Positions 1 through 9,566 are shown, numbered from the stretch's first letter. The stretch: DNA of 64,000 bases from Paenibacillus_D sp047238105 (GCF_047238105.1 NZ_JBDFMD010000001.1:4526001-4590000), one strand, 5' to 3'. Notes: a model not told the origin generated them from the sequence alone. Program-made: numbers and translations.

Positions 1-55
1 CGATGTCCTGGACGAGCGGCAGCCGGTCGGCTGCCAGATAGATGTCGGCCTCCAC
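1..55 (-). CDS. Possible 5' end of a gene leaving the left edge
   Basis: Read on the minus strand, a GTG at 55 follows an AGGGGAG ribosome-binding sequence and opens a frame (VEADIYLAADRLPLV...) that runs off the window. It is divergent from the GH127 gene, where sugar-enzyme regulators often sit, but only about 18 codons are visible and no domain can be recognised. Another GTG at 60 is possible in a different frame. Weak call. Confidence 0.35.
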   Translation of the reverse strand, partial: MEADIYLAADRLPLVQDI

Positions 56-194
56 GCCACTCACTCCCCTCGCGCGTGATAAATAATATAATCCAAATAA
101 AAGACATGGAATAGATAATGGTTGCATTTAACCTTCATTTTATCATCTGTAGACTACTAGTATAACCCAAAAAATAGACAGGAGTTGGATCGGG

Positions 195-2090
195 ATGCAT
201 ATTCCACTGAAGCAGGCACGACCGGGGGCCGTGCGTGTCACGGATCCGGCGCTGCAAGCGAGACAGGCGCGCAATACGGATTACATCATGAGTCTGACCA
301 ATCAAAATCTGCTGCGCAGCTTTTATCTGGAAGCGGGGCTGTGGAGCTATAGCGGTGACGGTGGCACGACAACGGAAACGTCCACGGTATCCGATACCCC
401 GGAGCACTGGCACTGGGGGTGGGAGGCGCCGACGTGCGAGCTGCGGGGCCACATAATGGGTCACTGGCTGTCGGCTGCGGCGCGGATCTATGCGCGCAGC
501 GGCGACCCGATGGTGAAGACCAAGGCCGATACGATTGTATCGGAGCTGGCGCGCTGCCAAGAGGCCATGGGCGGCCGGTGGCTGGCGGCATTTTCTGAAT
601 CGGCGATGCACCGGCTGACGAAGGGGAAGTGGGTATGGGCGCCGCATTATACGATCCATAAGCTACTCATGGGACTGCATGAGATGCATACGCTGACGGG
701 CAACGAACAAGCGCTGCAGATCATGAAGGGGATGGCCTCTTGGTTCCATGAGTGGACGGGGACGCTCTCGTCTGGGCAGATGGACGAAGTGCTGGATATG
801 GAGACGGGCGGGATGCTGGAGTCATGGTCTGATCTGTATGCAGTCACGGGCGAGGCGAGTCACCGGGAGCTGATCTACCGGTACGACCGCCGCCGCTTCT
901 TCGACCGGCTGCTGGCTGGCGAGGATGTGCTGACCAACAAGCACGCCAATACGCAGATCCCTGAGATCCTCGGGGCGGCCCGGGCTTGGGAAGTGACAGG
1001 CGATGACCGCTTCCGGCGCATTGTCGAGACATTCTGGCACTGCGCAGTTACAGAACGGGGCTATGTGGCGACAGGCGCGGCCGACGACGGGGAGCTGTGG
1101 ATGCCGCCGCAGCAGATGGCCGAGCGGATGGGCGCCGGGCAGGAGCACTGCTGCACCTACAACATGATGCGGCTTGCGCATGTGCTCCTGCGGTGGACGG
1201 GGGAGGCGCGTTACGCCGACTACTGGGAACGCCGTTTCTGGAACGGTACGATGGCCCAACAGTCGGCAGCGGATGGCATGGTCAGCTACTTCCTGGGCGT
1301 GGCTCCCGGCAGCCGCAAGAAATGGGGGACCCGGACCCGGCACTTCTGGTGCTGTCACGGCACGCTGATGCAGGCGCACGCCGCCTATGACGAGCAGATC
1401 TGTCTGCAAGACGAGGAGGGGATCGTGCTCAGCCAATGGCTGTCCGCAGATAGCGAGCTAAGGATGCCACACGGCGTGACAGTCCGTCTGTCGCTCCAGC
1501 AGGACGGCCAGCACGGCGTGAAGCCGGCGGACGGATGGTCGGTAGGGGGCATGCGCCAGATTACCAAGCTCGATATCCCGGCTATCCCCGCCCATCGGCC
1601 GGACCGCATGATCTACAAGCTTAAACTTGCGGCCAACCACCCTGCAGAGTTCCGTCTGAAGCTGCGGATCCCGTGGTGGGTGGCGGGGCAGCCGGTACTG
1701 TCCATCGACGGAGAGGCGGTGGACGCGACGGTGGGTGCCGATTCCTACATCCGCTTGTACAGAAGATGGGAGCAGGAGCATGAGCTGCGGATCGAGCTGC
1801 CGAAGCGGCTGGCCATGGAGCGTCTGCCGGGCAGCGAAGCCCGCTATGCGATCCTGGACGGCCCGCTCGTCCTGGCGGGCCTGACCGAAGAGGACCGTGC
1901 GCTGTATGGCGATCCCGAGCTCCCGGAGACGCTGCTGATCGCCGACCGGGAGCGCCATCACAGCTGGTGGCGGACGGGCAGTTACCGGACGCTGGATCAG
2001 GAGGTCGGGCTGCGGTTCGTGCCGCTGATGGATGTGGACGATCAGCCGTACGGTGTCTATTACCGGGTGGAGCCTGCACAATCTTCTTAA
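195..2090 (+). CDS. GH127 beta-L-arabinofuranosidase family protein
   Basis: This 631-residue protein belongs to the GH127 (DUF1680) family, which removes terminal beta-L-arabinofuranose from arabinose-containing glycans. The family uses a zinc site of one Glu and three Cys, one Cys being the nucleophile. Those residues are visible: E317 and C319 in the EHCCTYN motif, and C386-C387 in FWCCHGT, with family-like spacing. The N-terminal (alpha/alpha)6-barrel motifs (GHWLSA, YTIHKLLMGL) are present. There is no signal peptide, so it probably acts on imported oligosaccharides in the cytoplasm. The ATG follows AGGAG at 180-184 with good spacing. It appears to be transcribed alone. Other GH127/GH146 substrates are possible. 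Confidence 0.9.
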   Translation: MHIPLKQARPGAVRVTDPALQARQARNTDYIMSLTNQNLLRSFYLEAGLWSYSGDGGTTTETSTVSDTPEHWHWGWEAPTCELRGHIMGHWLSAAARIYARSGDPMVKTKADTIVSELARCQEAMGGRWLAAFSESAMHRLTKGKWVWAPHYTIHKLLMGLHEMHTLTGNEQALQIMKGMASWFHEWTGTLSSGQMDEVLDMETGGMLESWSDLYAVTGEASHRELIYRYDRRRFFDRLLAGEDVLTNKHANTQIPEILGAARAWEVTGDDRFRRIVETFWHCAVTERGYVATGAADDGELWMPPQQMAERMGAGQEHCCTYNMMRLAHVLLRWTGEARYADYWERRFWNGTMAQQSAADGMVSYFLGVAPGSRKKWGTRTRHFWCCHGTLMQAHAAYDEQICLQDEEGIVLSQWLSADSELRMPHGVTVRLSLQQDGQHGVKPADGWSVGGMRQITKLDIPAIPAHRPDRMIYKLKLAANHPAEFRLKLRIPWWVAGQPVLSIDGEAVDATVGADSYIRLYRRWEQEHELRIELPKRLAMERLPGSEARYAILDGPLVLAGLTEEDRALYGDPELPETLLIADRERHHSWWRTGSYRTLDQEVGLRFVPLMDVDDQPYGVYYRVEPAQSS

Positions 2091-2235
2091 ATAAGCCGCA
2101 CATCCCTCTTAAAAAACTTCATAGGCGCAGCCGCCGATCCGTGGTAAACCCGCAGTTCAATCTAAATTCGCTGGCGCGCAGGCAACAGGTCTGTTAAAAT
2201 AACCGCAACTTGAAAAGGAATGCGAGGAGAGAAGG

Positions 2236-3318
2236 ATGAACAAGCTATCCGACCACATCACCGATCCAGCCATGCTGGAGGCGATGGCGCGGGTCGAGGC
2301 GGTGGCCAAGTCCACCCCTTGGCTCGGCGCGCTGACCGAAGAGTTGATCGATAAGCTATACGGGGAAGGCGGCAGCACGGCTTTCTGGTCGTTTTATACG
2401 GTCCGACGCGAGGAAGTGGGGGATGTGCTCGGGGAGGACGCCGACTGCTATCTGGCGTATGTGTACGAGTGTGCTTATCCCAAGCTGGCCGCCCTCTATC
2501 GGGAGAGAGGGTATCCAGAGCAGGTGCTGGCGGCGACGCTGCGCGACTTCGACATCCGTGTGCACAACTACCGGGGGATGTACGGTCGGGCGGGCATCGA
2601 TGACTACAACTGGCTGACCCTGCATATGACAGCGTCGCTTGTTCAACTCGGCCGGCTGCAGTATGTGTTTGACAAGCGTTCCAATTATGGAACGCGCATC
2701 TACCGGAGCAGACGGGATGGCGCACTCCTCGTCGTAGCGGAGGGCGGTCAGCCAATCAACGACAAAGGGTTCATCTCTCATGAAGACCCGGTGTTCCATA
2801 CGGTCTTAACAGAAGACGAAGAGCGGATTACTGCCCATCTGATCAACGTGTGCGGCGACGTGCTCCGTGACCAGACGGTGCTGGATCTACAGGAGTATGA
2901 GTGTCTGCTGCGGGACGGCGATCCGGTGATCGACATTCACATCCCGGCCGAGGGCAAGCTGGATATCGATGCCTGCCGATCCTCCCTGGACGAAGCCTGG
3001 ACTTTTGCACAGCGTTATTACCCGGATATGGCCTACCGGGGATTCGTATGCGCAAGCTGGCTGCTGAGCGACGAGCTTGCGGAGACACTGCCGCCAGCAT
3101 CCAATCTGGTGCGCTTCTCCTCTCTGTTCACCCGGTGTGCGGGAGCGGAAGGCGAGCATAGCCTGATCTATCGCTGGATCTTCGGGATGGACAAGGAGCG
3201 GGAGGCTTACAGGACGCATGAAGCGACGACGACGCTTCAGCGCGGTGCCCACAGGCTGATGGATGAAGGGCGATGGTACCGGGGGCGTTCCGGCTTTCTG
3301 CAGTGGCCTGAGAGTTAA
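2236..3318 (+). CDS. GNAT-like acyltransferase domain protein
   Basis: This 360-residue protein matches the two-domain family in which an N-terminal helical NAT_N-type domain is followed by a GNAT-like C-terminal acyltransferase fold. The characteristic stretch is at about residues 235-245 (VIDIHIPAEGKL), followed by a DEAWTFAQRYYPD segment and CASWLLSDEL. The substrate is unknown for most members. The start is well set by GCGAGGAGAGAAGG just upstream. It is followed by an intrinsic terminator and is separated from the GH127 gene by 145 bases, so it is probably monocistronic. No signal peptide or membrane segment is seen, so it should be cytoplasmic. Confidence 0.75.
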   Translation: MNKLSDHITDPAMLEAMARVEAVAKSTPWLGALTEELIDKLYGEGGSTAFWSFYTVRREEVGDVLGEDADCYLAYVYECAYPKLAALYRERGYPEQVLAATLRDFDIRVHNYRGMYGRAGIDDYNWLTLHMTASLVQLGRLQYVFDKRSNYGTRIYRSRRDGALLVVAEGGQPINDKGFISHEDPVFHTVLTEDEERITAHLINVCGDVLRDQTVLDLQEYECLLRDGDPVIDIHIPAEGKLDIDACRSSLDEAWTFAQRYYPDMAYRGFVCASWLLSDELAETLPPASNLVRFSSLFTRCAGAEGEHSLIYRWIFGMDKEREAYRTHEATTTLQRGAHRLMDEGRWYRGRSGFLQWPES

Positions 3319-3339
3319 TTTACTACATCCGGTAATTCT

Positions 3340-3376
3340 AAAAGGAATCTGCACGCAGTGGGGCAGGTTCCTTTTT
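3340..3376 (+). terminator. Intrinsic terminator after the acyltransferase gene
   Basis: The stem AAAGGAATCTGC pairs with GCAGGTTCCTTT around a 10-base loop and continues into a T-run (CTTTTTC). It lies 22 bases after the stop codon. Confidence 0.8.
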
Positions 3377-3658
3377 CGTTTGCCTTGGCTCCATCCATCA
3401 CGAAGTTCACAAGACGAACGGCGAGATCCTGCGCGATGCGATAAAAATGTGCGGCGGCAGCGAATCGGGCGCAAGCTGCGCTCATTTTGGATCAGCTGCT
3501 GCTGAACGTGTTGCGGAACGCTTGACTCAGAGTGGGCAAGCCCTATAGCCATTTGATTATGCATCGTCTGATCGGGTCGCACCATGTACGAACGGAGCAG
3601 GGCGCGGTATAGTAATGGAAGAAGCGAGAAAACCTTTTCAAAGGATGGTGCTTTTTCG
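3377..3658 (+). other. Gene-free stretch with a possible regulator remnant
   Basis: No intact gene is seen here. A short frame ending at about 3525 reads QAALILDQLLLNVLRNA and stops. It resembles the end of an AraC-type sensory domain, but it has an in-frame stop just upstream, no start and no HTH. It may be a relic of a lost regulator, or chance. The distal part must hold the promoter of the isomerase gene; no clear -35/-10 pair was recognised. Confidence 0.25.
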
Positions 3659-4423
3659 ATGACGATGACACTTGGCGCGCAGTTGTACACGGTCCGCAAC
3701 TATGTCAAAACCGAAGCGGACATCCGCTTCACCCTGAAGAAGATTGCCGAGATGGGATATACCACCGTGCAGGCTTCGGCGCTGGGGCCGATCGCCCCGG
3801 AGCGGCTGCGCGAGATCTGCGACGAGCTGTCGCTGAAGATCGTGCTGACGCATATCCCGCCTGACCGTCTGCTGGGCGAGACGGAGCAGGTGATCCGGGA
3901 GCATGACGTGCTGGGGTGCGATTATGTCGGCATCGGCAGCATGCCGGACAAATACCGGACGGCGGAGTGGTACAGCCATTTTGCCGAGGATTTCCGTGAA
4001 CCGGCCAAGAAGCTGGCGGCAGCGGGCAAGCTGTTCATGTATCATAACCATAACTTCGAGTTCGAGAAGATCGGCGGCAAGCGGCTGATCGAGCGGCTGG
4101 CCGAAGACTTTGCCGCCGATGAGATGGGCTTCACGCTCGACACGTATTGGGTGCATGCCGGCGGCGCAGATGTGGTGCAGTGGATCGAGCAGTTGGCGGA
4201 CCGTCTGCCGTGCGTCCACCTGAAGGACATGGCAGTGCAGGGCAGCACCCAGCTGATGGCGCCGGTGCTGGAAGGCAACATGAATTTCCATGCCATCATG
4301 CAAGCGCTCGAGAAGGCCGGCTCGACGAAGTATCTGCTGATCGAGCAGGACACCTGTCAGGGCAGTCCGTTCGACTCGCTGCAGACGAGTTATACCAATC
4401 TGGCGGCGCTGGGCTACAAGTAA
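3659..4423 (+). CDS. Sugar phosphate isomerase/epimerase family (TIM barrel)
   Basis: This 254-residue protein is of the AP-endonuclease-2-like TIM-barrel family (PF01261), which includes xylose isomerase-like, inosose dehydratase and hydroxypyruvate isomerase-type enzymes. Family metal-site motifs are visible: MYHNHNFEF, LDTYWVHAGG, CVHLKDM and a late LIEQD. The frame is open further upstream, but the ATG at 3659 (MTMTLGAQLYTVR) gives the usual N-terminus, beginning directly with the first beta strand, and has AAGGATGG upstream. It is a single gene with its own terminator. The substrate cannot be told from sequence. Confidence 0.85.
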   Translation: MTMTLGAQLYTVRNYVKTEADIRFTLKKIAEMGYTTVQASALGPIAPERLREICDELSLKIVLTHIPPDRLLGETEQVIREHDVLGCDYVGIGSMPDKYRTAEWYSHFAEDFREPAKKLAAAGKLFMYHNHNFEFEKIGGKRLIERLAEDFAADEMGFTLDTYWVHAGGADVVQWIEQLADRLPCVHLKDMAVQGSTQLMAPVLEGNMNFHAIMQALEKAGSTKYLLIEQDTCQGSPFDSLQTSYTNLAALGYK

Positions 4424-4446
4424 GGTGCGATACTGGAATGACAACG

Positions 4447-4472
4447 AACCCTCCCGGCTGGGAGGTTTTTTG
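4447..4472 (+). terminator. Intrinsic terminator after the isomerase gene
   Basis: CCTCCC pairs with GGGAGG around a four-base GGCT loop, followed by TTTTTT. It begins about 25 bases after the stop codon. Confidence 0.9.
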
Positions 4473-4626
4473 CCGTGGTGGAGCCAAGGACGGCTGGCAG
4501 CGTGCCTGCAGAGGAAAAAAGGTTCGTTGGAGCGGTCGGCGAGGCAGGTGGAGCTGCTGCAAGGGAACATGGCGTCCGCTGCAAGAAGATTGGCGCGGCA
4601 TCTCATACAGAGACCGCCCCGCACTA

Positions 4627-4642
4627 TGCTATAATGGCTGTA
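4627..4642 (+). promoter_or_regulatory. Extended -10 promoter of the SNF2 helicase gene
   Basis: TGCTATAAT at 4627-4635 is a full extended -10 element. Transcription would start near 4642, 25 bases before the ATG at 4667. No good -35 is present, as is common with extended -10 promoters. Its position argues against translation starts upstream of 4667. Confidence 0.6.
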
Positions 4643-4666
4643 CTTATGGACGAAGGGCGAGATCGA

Positions 4667-7600
4667 ATGAAGGTTCAGCTAAGTTTGCGCACGATCCAGT
4701 CGCTGTGCGGCCAGAGCGCGTTGCGCAAGGGCGAGGCGCTGTGCCGGGCGGGCAAGGTGACGGTGGCGCTGCAGAGCATAGATGAGACCCGGGCCGTCTA
4801 TGAAGCGGCTGTCCGGGACGGCGGCAGCAGCCGGGCCACGGTTGAGGTCCGTGCAGACGGCACGGTGGCGGCCAGCTGTGCCTGCTCGCTGCATTTTGCG
4901 TTTGATAAATATTGCAAGCATGTCGCCGCAGCCTTGCGGCAGATTATGGCCCTGCAGCAGGAGGAGGAGGACGACGGTGCCCCGGATCTGCCGCAGCAGG
5001 CCGCAGCCGAAGGAGATCTGCGGCTGGTCAGCCGGCTGCTCGATGCCTTCCGCTACGAGGCTCGCAGCAGCAGCGGGGAACGCGGGCTGATCGAGACGCG
5101 CCGGCCGCTGGCGGCCGAGTTCATCGTGGCGCCCTATACCGGGGGCAGCCGCAGCGGACTGCTGGGCATCGAGCTCAAGGTGGGAGAGCACAGCCGATAC
5201 GTGGTGCCGGATATCCGCGAGTTCCTGCGCCGCTTCGAGCAGGGCGAGGTGTATGATTTCTCCCGGCACTTCACCTACGATCCCGGCCGTCATTGCTTCG
5301 GCGCCGGCGAGGATGAGCTCCTCCGCCTGTTGCTGGAGGTCCGCCGCAGCGAACGGCTGCAGCGCGAGGCCGCGGGGGCGCTCTATACCGGCGAGGTGGG
5401 CGATCCGCGCACGCTGCCGCTGCCTCCCGCAGCTTGGGAGCGGCTGGCTCCCAAGCTGGCAGACGCGCCGTATGCCAAGCTGAAGATGGACGAACGCGCC
5501 ATGGCTCTGCAATGGGCAGACGCGCTGCCGGTCCGGTTCGTCTTCGAGCACGCAGACAGCGGCGGCTGTCAGCTGGTCGCCGAAGGGGTCGGAGAGCTCC
5601 GCGTGATGGAGGCGTACGGCCTGGCGATCGCCGCCGGCAAGCTTGTCCGGCTGAAGCCCGAGGCTTCCCGCAGGCTGACCGAGCTCCAAGCGGTCATGAA
5701 GAGCGGCGGCTCGGAGGCGATCCGGGTGCCGCAGCAGCAGCTCGGGCCGTTCATGGAGCGGGTCGTCCCGGGACTGATGCAGCTGGGCGAGGTCCGGATC
5801 GCGCCGAGCATCGCCGACCGGGTCATGCAGGCCAAGCTCGCCGCCCGCGTCTATCTCGACCGCGTCCGCGACCGGCTGCTGGCCGGATTGGAATTCCAAT
5901 ACGGCGACATCGTCATCAACCCGCTGGAGGACCGGGAGGAGCGGCGGGGAGAGAGCCGGATCCTGATCCGCGAGGGCGAGCGGGAACTGCAGATCCTCGG
6001 CCTGATGGAGGCCTCGGGGTTCGTGCGGACGGAGAGCGGCTATATCATGCAGGACGAGGAGAGCGAATACGAGTTTCTGTACCGGATCGTGCCGCAGCTC
6101 GAGCAGGTGGCGCGGATCTATGCCACGTCGGCGGTCAAGGAGCGGATCTATATCGACCACCCGCCGCCGCGGATCGAGGTCGACGCAGACCGGCGCACCC
6201 AGTGGCTGGAGTTCAAGTTCCGGATGGACGACATTCCTGAGACAGAGATCCGCGAGGTGATCCGCTCACTGGTCGAGAAGCGCAAGTATCACCTGCTGCC
6301 GAGCGGGGCGCTGCTGCCGCTGGAGACCGAGGAGATGCAGCGGATGGTGCGAATCCTTAATGATGTCGGCCTGCCGCCTGGCGAGCGAGGTGCCCCCGTC
6401 TTTCGCCTGCCGCTGGCGAGAGGGATCCATCTGCTCGAATCGGGGGGAACCGGGGACGGGGGCCTGCGGCCGGGCAGATCGCTGCGGATGCTGCTCGAGC
6501 ACCTGCGGCATCCGGCCCATCTCGAGCACCCGGTACCGGAGCAGCTGGCGGCCGTGCTGCGGGACTATCAGCGCGAAGGCTACCAGTGGATGAAGACGCT
6601 GGCCCATTATGGACTAGGAGGCATCCTCGCCGACGATATGGGGCTCGGCAAGACGCTGCAGAGCATCGCGTATCTCGTCTCCGTGCTGCCGGAGATCCGG
6701 GAGCGCCGCGAGCCGGCGCTGATCGTTGCCCCGGCTTCGCTGCTGTATAACTGGCTTGGCGAACTGCGACGCTTCGCACCCGAGCTCCAGGTAGCCGTAG
6801 CTGACGGCGGGCGTACCGCCAGACACGCGATCCTGGATCAGGCGGGCGAACTTGATGCGGTCATCGTCTCCTATCCGCTGCTGCGCAGAGATGTGGGCCG
6901 CTATACCGAGCGCAGCTTCCATACGCTGATCCTCGACGAAGCCCAGATGATCAAGAATGAGGTGACGCAGGCGGCACGGGCGGTCAAGGCGATAACGGCG
7001 GCCCACCGCTTTGCCTTGACGGGTACGCCGATCGAGAACCGGCTGGAGGAGCTATGGTCGATCATGGATGCGGCCCAGCCGGGCCTGTTCCCGGACCGCA
7101 AGGCGTTCGGCGAGCTCAGCAGGGAGCAGGTAGCCCGGCTTGCCCGGCCGTTCCTGCTGCGGCGGATGAAGCGGGAGGTGCTGACGGAGCTGCCGGAGAA
7201 GATCGAGTCGGTCCACGTCTCCGAGCTGCTGCCTGAGCAGCGCAAGCGCTACGCCGCCTACCTGGCCAAGCTGCGGCATGAGACGTTGAAGCACCTGGAC
7301 GAAGAGGATTTCGCCAAGAGCCGGATCCGCATCCTCGCCGGACTCACCCGACTACGCCAGCTGTGCTGCCATCCGGGGCTATTCCTGGAGGACTATACGG
7401 GCGGCTCGGCCAAGCTCGATCAGCTGCTGGAGATTGTGGATGAATGCGGCCGTTCCGGGCGGCGGCTGCTGATATTCTCGCAATTTACGGGGATGCTGCA
7501 GATGATCGGCCGCGAGCTGGGGTACCGTGGTGTGCCTTACTTCTATCTGGACGGAGGGACGCCGCCGCCAGAGCGGGTCGAGCTGTGTGACCGGTATAAT

Positions 7601-7948
7601 GCAGGGGAGCGGGATGTCTTCCTGATCTCGATGAAAGCGGGAGGCACCGGACTTAATCTGACTGGCGCGGACACGGTGGTGCTGTACGATCTCTGGTGGA
7701 ATCCGGCCGTAGAGCAGCAAGCGGAGGACCGGGCCCACCGGATCGGCCAGAAGCGGGTCGTCCAGGTGATCCGGCTGCTGGCGCGGGGAACGGTGGAGGA
7801 GAAGATGTACGAGCTGCAGCAAAAGAAAAAAGCGCTCATCGCCGAGATCATCGAGCCCGGCGAGGGCGCATCTGGCGTCCTCACCGAGCAGGATGTGCGC
7901 GATCTGCTGGATCTGGAGCCGGGGTTGTGGCGTCAACACAAGTCGTGA
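4667..7948 (+). CDS. SWIM zinc finger/SNF2-family helicase
   Basis: This 1093-residue ATP-dependent DNA translocase of the bacterial SNF2 (RapA/HepA-like) type has an N-terminal SWIM zinc finger at C71-x-C73-x9-C83-x-H85. A long linker domain follows, then both helicase lobes: Walker A DDMGLGKT at 656-663, DEAQ at 757-760, LTGTPIEN, FLLRRMKREV, GGTGLNLTGAD at about 992 and DRAHRIGQ at 1021-1028. The frame is open back to 4475, but the promoter at 4627-4635 and the GAAGGGCGA site favour ATG 4667. Family members remodel protein-DNA or RNA polymerase complexes; the specific role is unknown. It converges with the MFS gene. Confidence 0.9.
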   Translation: MKVQLSLRTIQSLCGQSALRKGEALCRAGKVTVALQSIDETRAVYEAAVRDGGSSRATVEVRADGTVAASCACSLHFAFDKYCKHVAAALRQIMALQQEEEDDGAPDLPQQAAAEGDLRLVSRLLDAFRYEARSSSGERGLIETRRPLAAEFIVAPYTGGSRSGLLGIELKVGEHSRYVVPDIREFLRRFEQGEVYDFSRHFTYDPGRHCFGAGEDELLRLLLEVRRSERLQREAAGALYTGEVGDPRTLPLPPAAWERLAPKLADAPYAKLKMDERAMALQWADALPVRFVFEHADSGGCQLVAEGVGELRVMEAYGLAIAAGKLVRLKPEASRRLTELQAVMKSGGSEAIRVPQQQLGPFMERVVPGLMQLGEVRIAPSIADRVMQAKLAARVYLDRVRDRLLAGLEFQYGDIVINPLEDREERRGESRILIREGERELQILGLMEASGFVRTESGYIMQDEESEYEFLYRIVPQLEQVARIYATSAVKERIYIDHPPPRIEVDADRRTQWLEFKFRMDDIPETEIREVIRSLVEKRKYHLLPSGALLPLETEEMQRMVRILNDVGLPPGERGAPVFRLPLARGIHLLESGGTGDGGLRPGRSLRMLLEHLRHPAHLEHPVPEQLAAVLRDYQREGYQWMKTLAHYGLGGILADDMGLGKTLQSIAYLVSVLPEIRERREPALIVAPASLLYNWLGELRRFAPELQVAVADGGRTARHAILDQAGELDAVIVSYPLLRRDVGRYTERSFHTLILDEAQMIKNEVTQAARAVKAITAAHRFALTGTPIENRLEELWSIMDAAQPGLFPDRKAFGELSREQVARLARPFLLRRMKREVLTELPEKIESVHVSELLPEQRKRYAAYLAKLRHETLKHLDEEDFAKSRIRILAGLTRLRQLCCHPGLFLEDYTGGSAKLDQLLEIVDECGRSGRRLLIFSQFTGMLQMIGRELGYRGVPYFYLDGGTPPPERVELCDRYNAGERDVFLISMKAGGTGLNLTGADTVVLYDLWWNPAVEQQAEDRAHRIGQKRVVQVIRLLARGTVEEKMYELQQKKKALIAEIIEPGEGASGVLTEQDVRDLLDLEPGLWRQHKS

Positions 7949-7952
7949 CTAG

Positions 7953-7990
7953 CAAGCAGGCGCATCTGCGTATTATACGGATGCGGCTTG
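7953..7990. terminator. Palindrome between convergent genes
   Basis: An imperfect palindrome (AAGC..CGCAT..CGTAT-T-ATACG..ATGCG..GCTT) fills the short space between the helicase gene and the MFS gene. It lacks a clear T-run, so bidirectional termination is likely but not certain. Confidence 0.45.
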
Positions 7991-8003
7991 TGCTGCGACC
8001 AGC

Positions 8004-9209
8004 CTATTGGCCCGACGAGGCGGTGCCGGAACCGGGCCTGGCCAGACCATAGAAGGCCAGCAGCGCCAGCAGACTCGTCGCCAGGATGACTGCGCCCATC
8101 GGCACGGCCGTGGTCTCGCCGGCGATGCCGACCAGCGGAGAGACGATGGAGCCCAAGGCGAAGGGGAGCAGCCCCAGGAGCGCCGAGGCGCTGCCGGCGA
8201 CATGGCTCTTGGTCGCCATGGCGAGCGCGAAGGATGAGGTGGCGACCATGCCGATGGAGCCGACGAAGAAGAACATTGGCACGACAATCATGAACAATGG
8301 ACCGTGCAGCAGCACCGCCACCAGCATCGAGGCGCTGGAGACACCGGCGATCATCAGACCGACCTTCATGAAGGTCAGCTCGGATATCCGGTGCGCGAGC
8401 CGGCCGACCATCTGGCTGCCGATGATCAGGCCGATGCCGTTCGCCCCGAACAGGATGCTGAACAGCTGCGGCGACGCGCCATAGATCGACTGATAGACGA
8501 ACGGCGTGCCTGCGACATATGCGAACACGCCGGCGATCATCAGCCCTTGCGTGAGCGCGTAGCCGGCAAACTGGCGGTCCCGAAGCAGATCGGCGAAGTT
8601 GCGGAACGTCTGGCCGAGATTGGCGGGCACGCGCCGCTCTACCGGCAGCGTCTCCTGCAGGCGCAGGGTGACGATGATCAGCAGCAGGAACGCGATCACG
8701 CCGAGGACGAGGAAGACCCCGCGCCAATCGGTGTAGAGCAGGACACCGCTGCCGAACATCGGTGCCAGGATCGGCACCAGATTGCCGACGAGGACGAGCA
8801 GCGAGAAGTAGGTGGTCAGCTCTTTCCCGTGATAGACGTCGCGGACGATCGCCCGCGAGATGACGATCCCGGCAGAGGCGGCTAGTCCCTGCAAGAAGCG
8901 TCCGGCGATGAACAGCTCGATCGTCGGCGCGAAGGCGCAGGCGACGGAAGCCAACATATACAAGAAGATGAAGATGAGGACAGGCTTGCGCCGGCCTTTG
9001 ACGTCGCTCAGCGGTCCCGTGAACAGCTGACCTACTCCGAGACCGAGCAGACAGGCCGTGAGGCTGAACTGCACCAGGGATGCTGTGGTATTATAATCGG
9101 TGGCGATCGCGGGAAATGCGGGCAAATACATGTCGATCGTCAGCGGACCAAGGGCGGACATCATGCCCAGCAGGAGGGCAAAACGGATCGGGTGCGGGTT
9201 GTTGGTCAT
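8004..9209 (-). CDS. Bcr/CflA family drug-resistance MFS transporter
   Basis: This 401-residue, 12-TM proton antiporter is of the Bcr/CflA branch of the major facilitator superfamily. The N-terminus carries the branch signature LGPLTIDMYLPAFPAI, and MFS motif A is seen as GPLSDVKGRRK in the loop between TM2 and TM3. Members export drugs or metabolites (bicyclomycin, sulfonamides, cysteine); the substrate here is unknown. The frame is open to 9263, but ATG 9209 has GGAAGGAT upstream and gives the usual short N-terminus (MTNNPHPIRFALLLG). It is monocistronic. Confidence 0.88.
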   Translation of the reverse strand: MTNNPHPIRFALLLGMMSALGPLTIDMYLPAFPAIATDYNTTASLVQFSLTACLLGLGVGQLFTGPLSDVKGRRKPVLIFIFLYMLASVACAFAPTIELFIAGRFLQGLAASAGIVISRAIVRDVYHGKELTTYFSLLVLVGNLVPILAPMFGSGVLLYTDWRGVFLVLGVIAFLLLIIVTLRLQETLPVERRVPANLGQTFRNFADLLRDRQFAGYALTQGLMIAGVFAYVAGTPFVYQSIYGASPQLFSILFGANGIGLIIGSQMVGRLAHRISELTFMKVGLMIAGVSSASMLVAVLLHGPLFMIVVPMFFFVGSIGMVATSSFALAMATKSHVAGSASALLGLLPFALGSIVSPLVGIAGETTAVPMGAVILATSLLALLAFYGLARPGSGTASSGQ

Positions 9210-9346
9210 GGTGCAGCAATCCTTCCAGTAGATAATTTGAAGATGAGTTAACGCATTAGGCAACTGTAATAAATCAAGTTACAAATGTCAATGGATTTCG
9301 TATCCTAAAGTCGGACTTTACAAAACAACCAACAAGCTGTAAACTA

Positions 9347-9373
9347 TTGAACAGTCAATATGAATTGTATACT
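9347..9373 (+). promoter_or_regulatory. Possible promoter upstream of the mrp leader
   Basis: TTGAAC at 9347-9352 and TATACT at 9368-9373 are separated by 15 bases, which is shorter than ideal. A transcript starting near 9380 would run straight into the hairpin at 9387. Confidence 0.35.
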
Positions 9374-9386
9374 GCACGAACCGGAG

Positions 9387-9416
9387 GAGCCTGCCAACAG
9401 CGGGCTCTTTTTGCGT
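9387..9416 (+). terminator. Intrinsic terminator in the mrp upstream region
   Basis: GAGCCTGC pairs with GCGGGCTC around CAACA and is followed by TTTTTGCGTTTTTTT. No plus-strand gene precedes it (the MFS gene runs the other way), so it either ends a very short RNA or acts as an attenuator for mrpA. The remaining leader (9417-9566) shows no structure I can name. Confidence 0.7.
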
Positions 9417-9566
9417 TTTTTTCTGGAGACTCCCTTATTTTGGAGGTGAACGGTTGTTTTTGAGCTGCTTTAGGAAGGTTTTGTCGAAAGGCGGGGAAAA
9501 TGGATAAGAACGTTCGAAATATGGAAAGCTTTGCAATAAATATCATTTGAGAAGGGGAGTTAATCT

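Noticed and set aside
4475..4666. N-terminal extension of the SNF2 helicase
   Set aside because: The frame is open, but it overlaps the preceding terminator and the extended -10 promoter at 4627-4635.
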